13,504 bases of DNA, from contig NYWX01000011.1 in assembly GCA_002685275.1 (NCBI GenBank), positions 3,843 to 17,346 of the forward strand, given 5' to 3'. The stretch is from Gammaproteobacteria bacterium. GTDB lineage: Bacteria; Pseudomonadota; Gammaproteobacteria; Woeseiales; Woeseiaceae. Position 1 is the first letter of the stretch. The number at the start of each line of letters is the position of its first letter. The notes under the pieces are model-generated. The model was not told the DNA's origin. It was given only the letters and a program-made list of their open reading frames with translations, and did no database searches. The translations under genes were made by a program, and so were the position numbers. This document shows, in pieces, positions 13,451 to 13,504 of the stretch.

Positions 13451-13504
13451 ATGTCTAAAGAAAAATTTGAAAGAAATAAGCCCCATATGAACGTTGGTAC
13501 AATT
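13451..13504 (+). CDS. tuf: Elongation factor Tu, first 18 codons (runs off right edge)
   Basis: The ATG at 13451 opens MSKEKFERNKPHMNVGTI, the characteristic EF-Tu N-terminus leading into the P-loop; the rest is outside the window. EF-Tu brings aminoacyl-tRNA to the ribosome. A short AGG 8 nt upstream serves as the ribosome site. Placement after tyrU-glyT-thrT matches tufB in E. coli, so secE-nusG and ribosomal protein genes are expected to follow. Confidence 0.95.
   Translation, partial: MSKEKFERNKPHMNVGTI

Noticed and set aside
1..13504. CRISPR arrays, insertion sequences, toxin-antitoxin or phage-defence genes
   Set aside because: No regularly spaced repeats, transposase motifs or defence-protein signatures were seen on either strand.

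Overview
The window is AT-rich chromosomal DNA, most likely from a streamlined, probably marine, gammaproteobacterium. The cmoA/cmoB pair and the order birA - pantothenate kinase - tRNA-Thr(UGU) ... tRNA-Tyr - tRNA-Gly - tRNA-Thr(GGU) - tuf match the conserved birA-coaA-thrU-tyrU-glyT-thrT-tufB block of Gammaproteobacteria. The low GC, short spacers and overlapping genes fit a small-genome lineage. A SAR86-like or similar oligotroph is only a guess.

Layout. (1) 1-163, minus: start of a diacylglycerol-kinase-type lipid kinase that runs off the left edge. (2) 219-2796, plus: plsY (phospholipid synthesis), a biotin ligase without the DNA-binding domain, coaX (type III pantothenate kinase) and a small unknown ORF. 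(3) 2947-3022: tRNA-Thr(UGU), followed by a clear terminator. (4) 3050-12166, all minus: in transcription order cmoA-cmoB (wobble uridine modification), a DASS/SLC13 anion transporter, a PQQ-type quinoprotein dehydrogenase with an inserted cytochrome c domain, and a three-gene ribose/xylose-type ABC importer (lipoprotein binding protein, double ATPase, permease). (5) 12218-12724, plus: a VanY-type M15 carboxypeptidase-like protein without a signal peptide. (6) 12817-13504, plus: a strong promoter with a GC-rich discriminator, tRNA-Tyr, tRNA-Gly, tRNA-Thr(GGU) and the first 18 codons of tuf. No gene-free stretch exceeds 300 bases; the longest is the 236 nt between tRNA-Tyr and tRNA-Gly.

How it fits together. 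The housekeeping flanks look ancestral. Nearly 10 kb of accessory and modification genes now separates the first tRNA of the cluster from the other three, and each half has its own promoter. Within the insert, the lipoprotein dehydrogenase, ABC importer and DASS carrier could form a periplasmic oxidise-and-import unit for a sugar or sugar acid. The substrates cannot be read from the sequence. cmoAB would modify U34 of tRNAs such as the tRNA-Thr(UGU) at the insert border. I see no clearly undescribed system, no CRISPR array, no insertion sequence and no integrase. The most notable points are the split tRNA operon, a large inverted repeat that overlaps the tRNA-Tyr 3' end, and an Arg-to-Lys change at a CmoA substrate-contact position.
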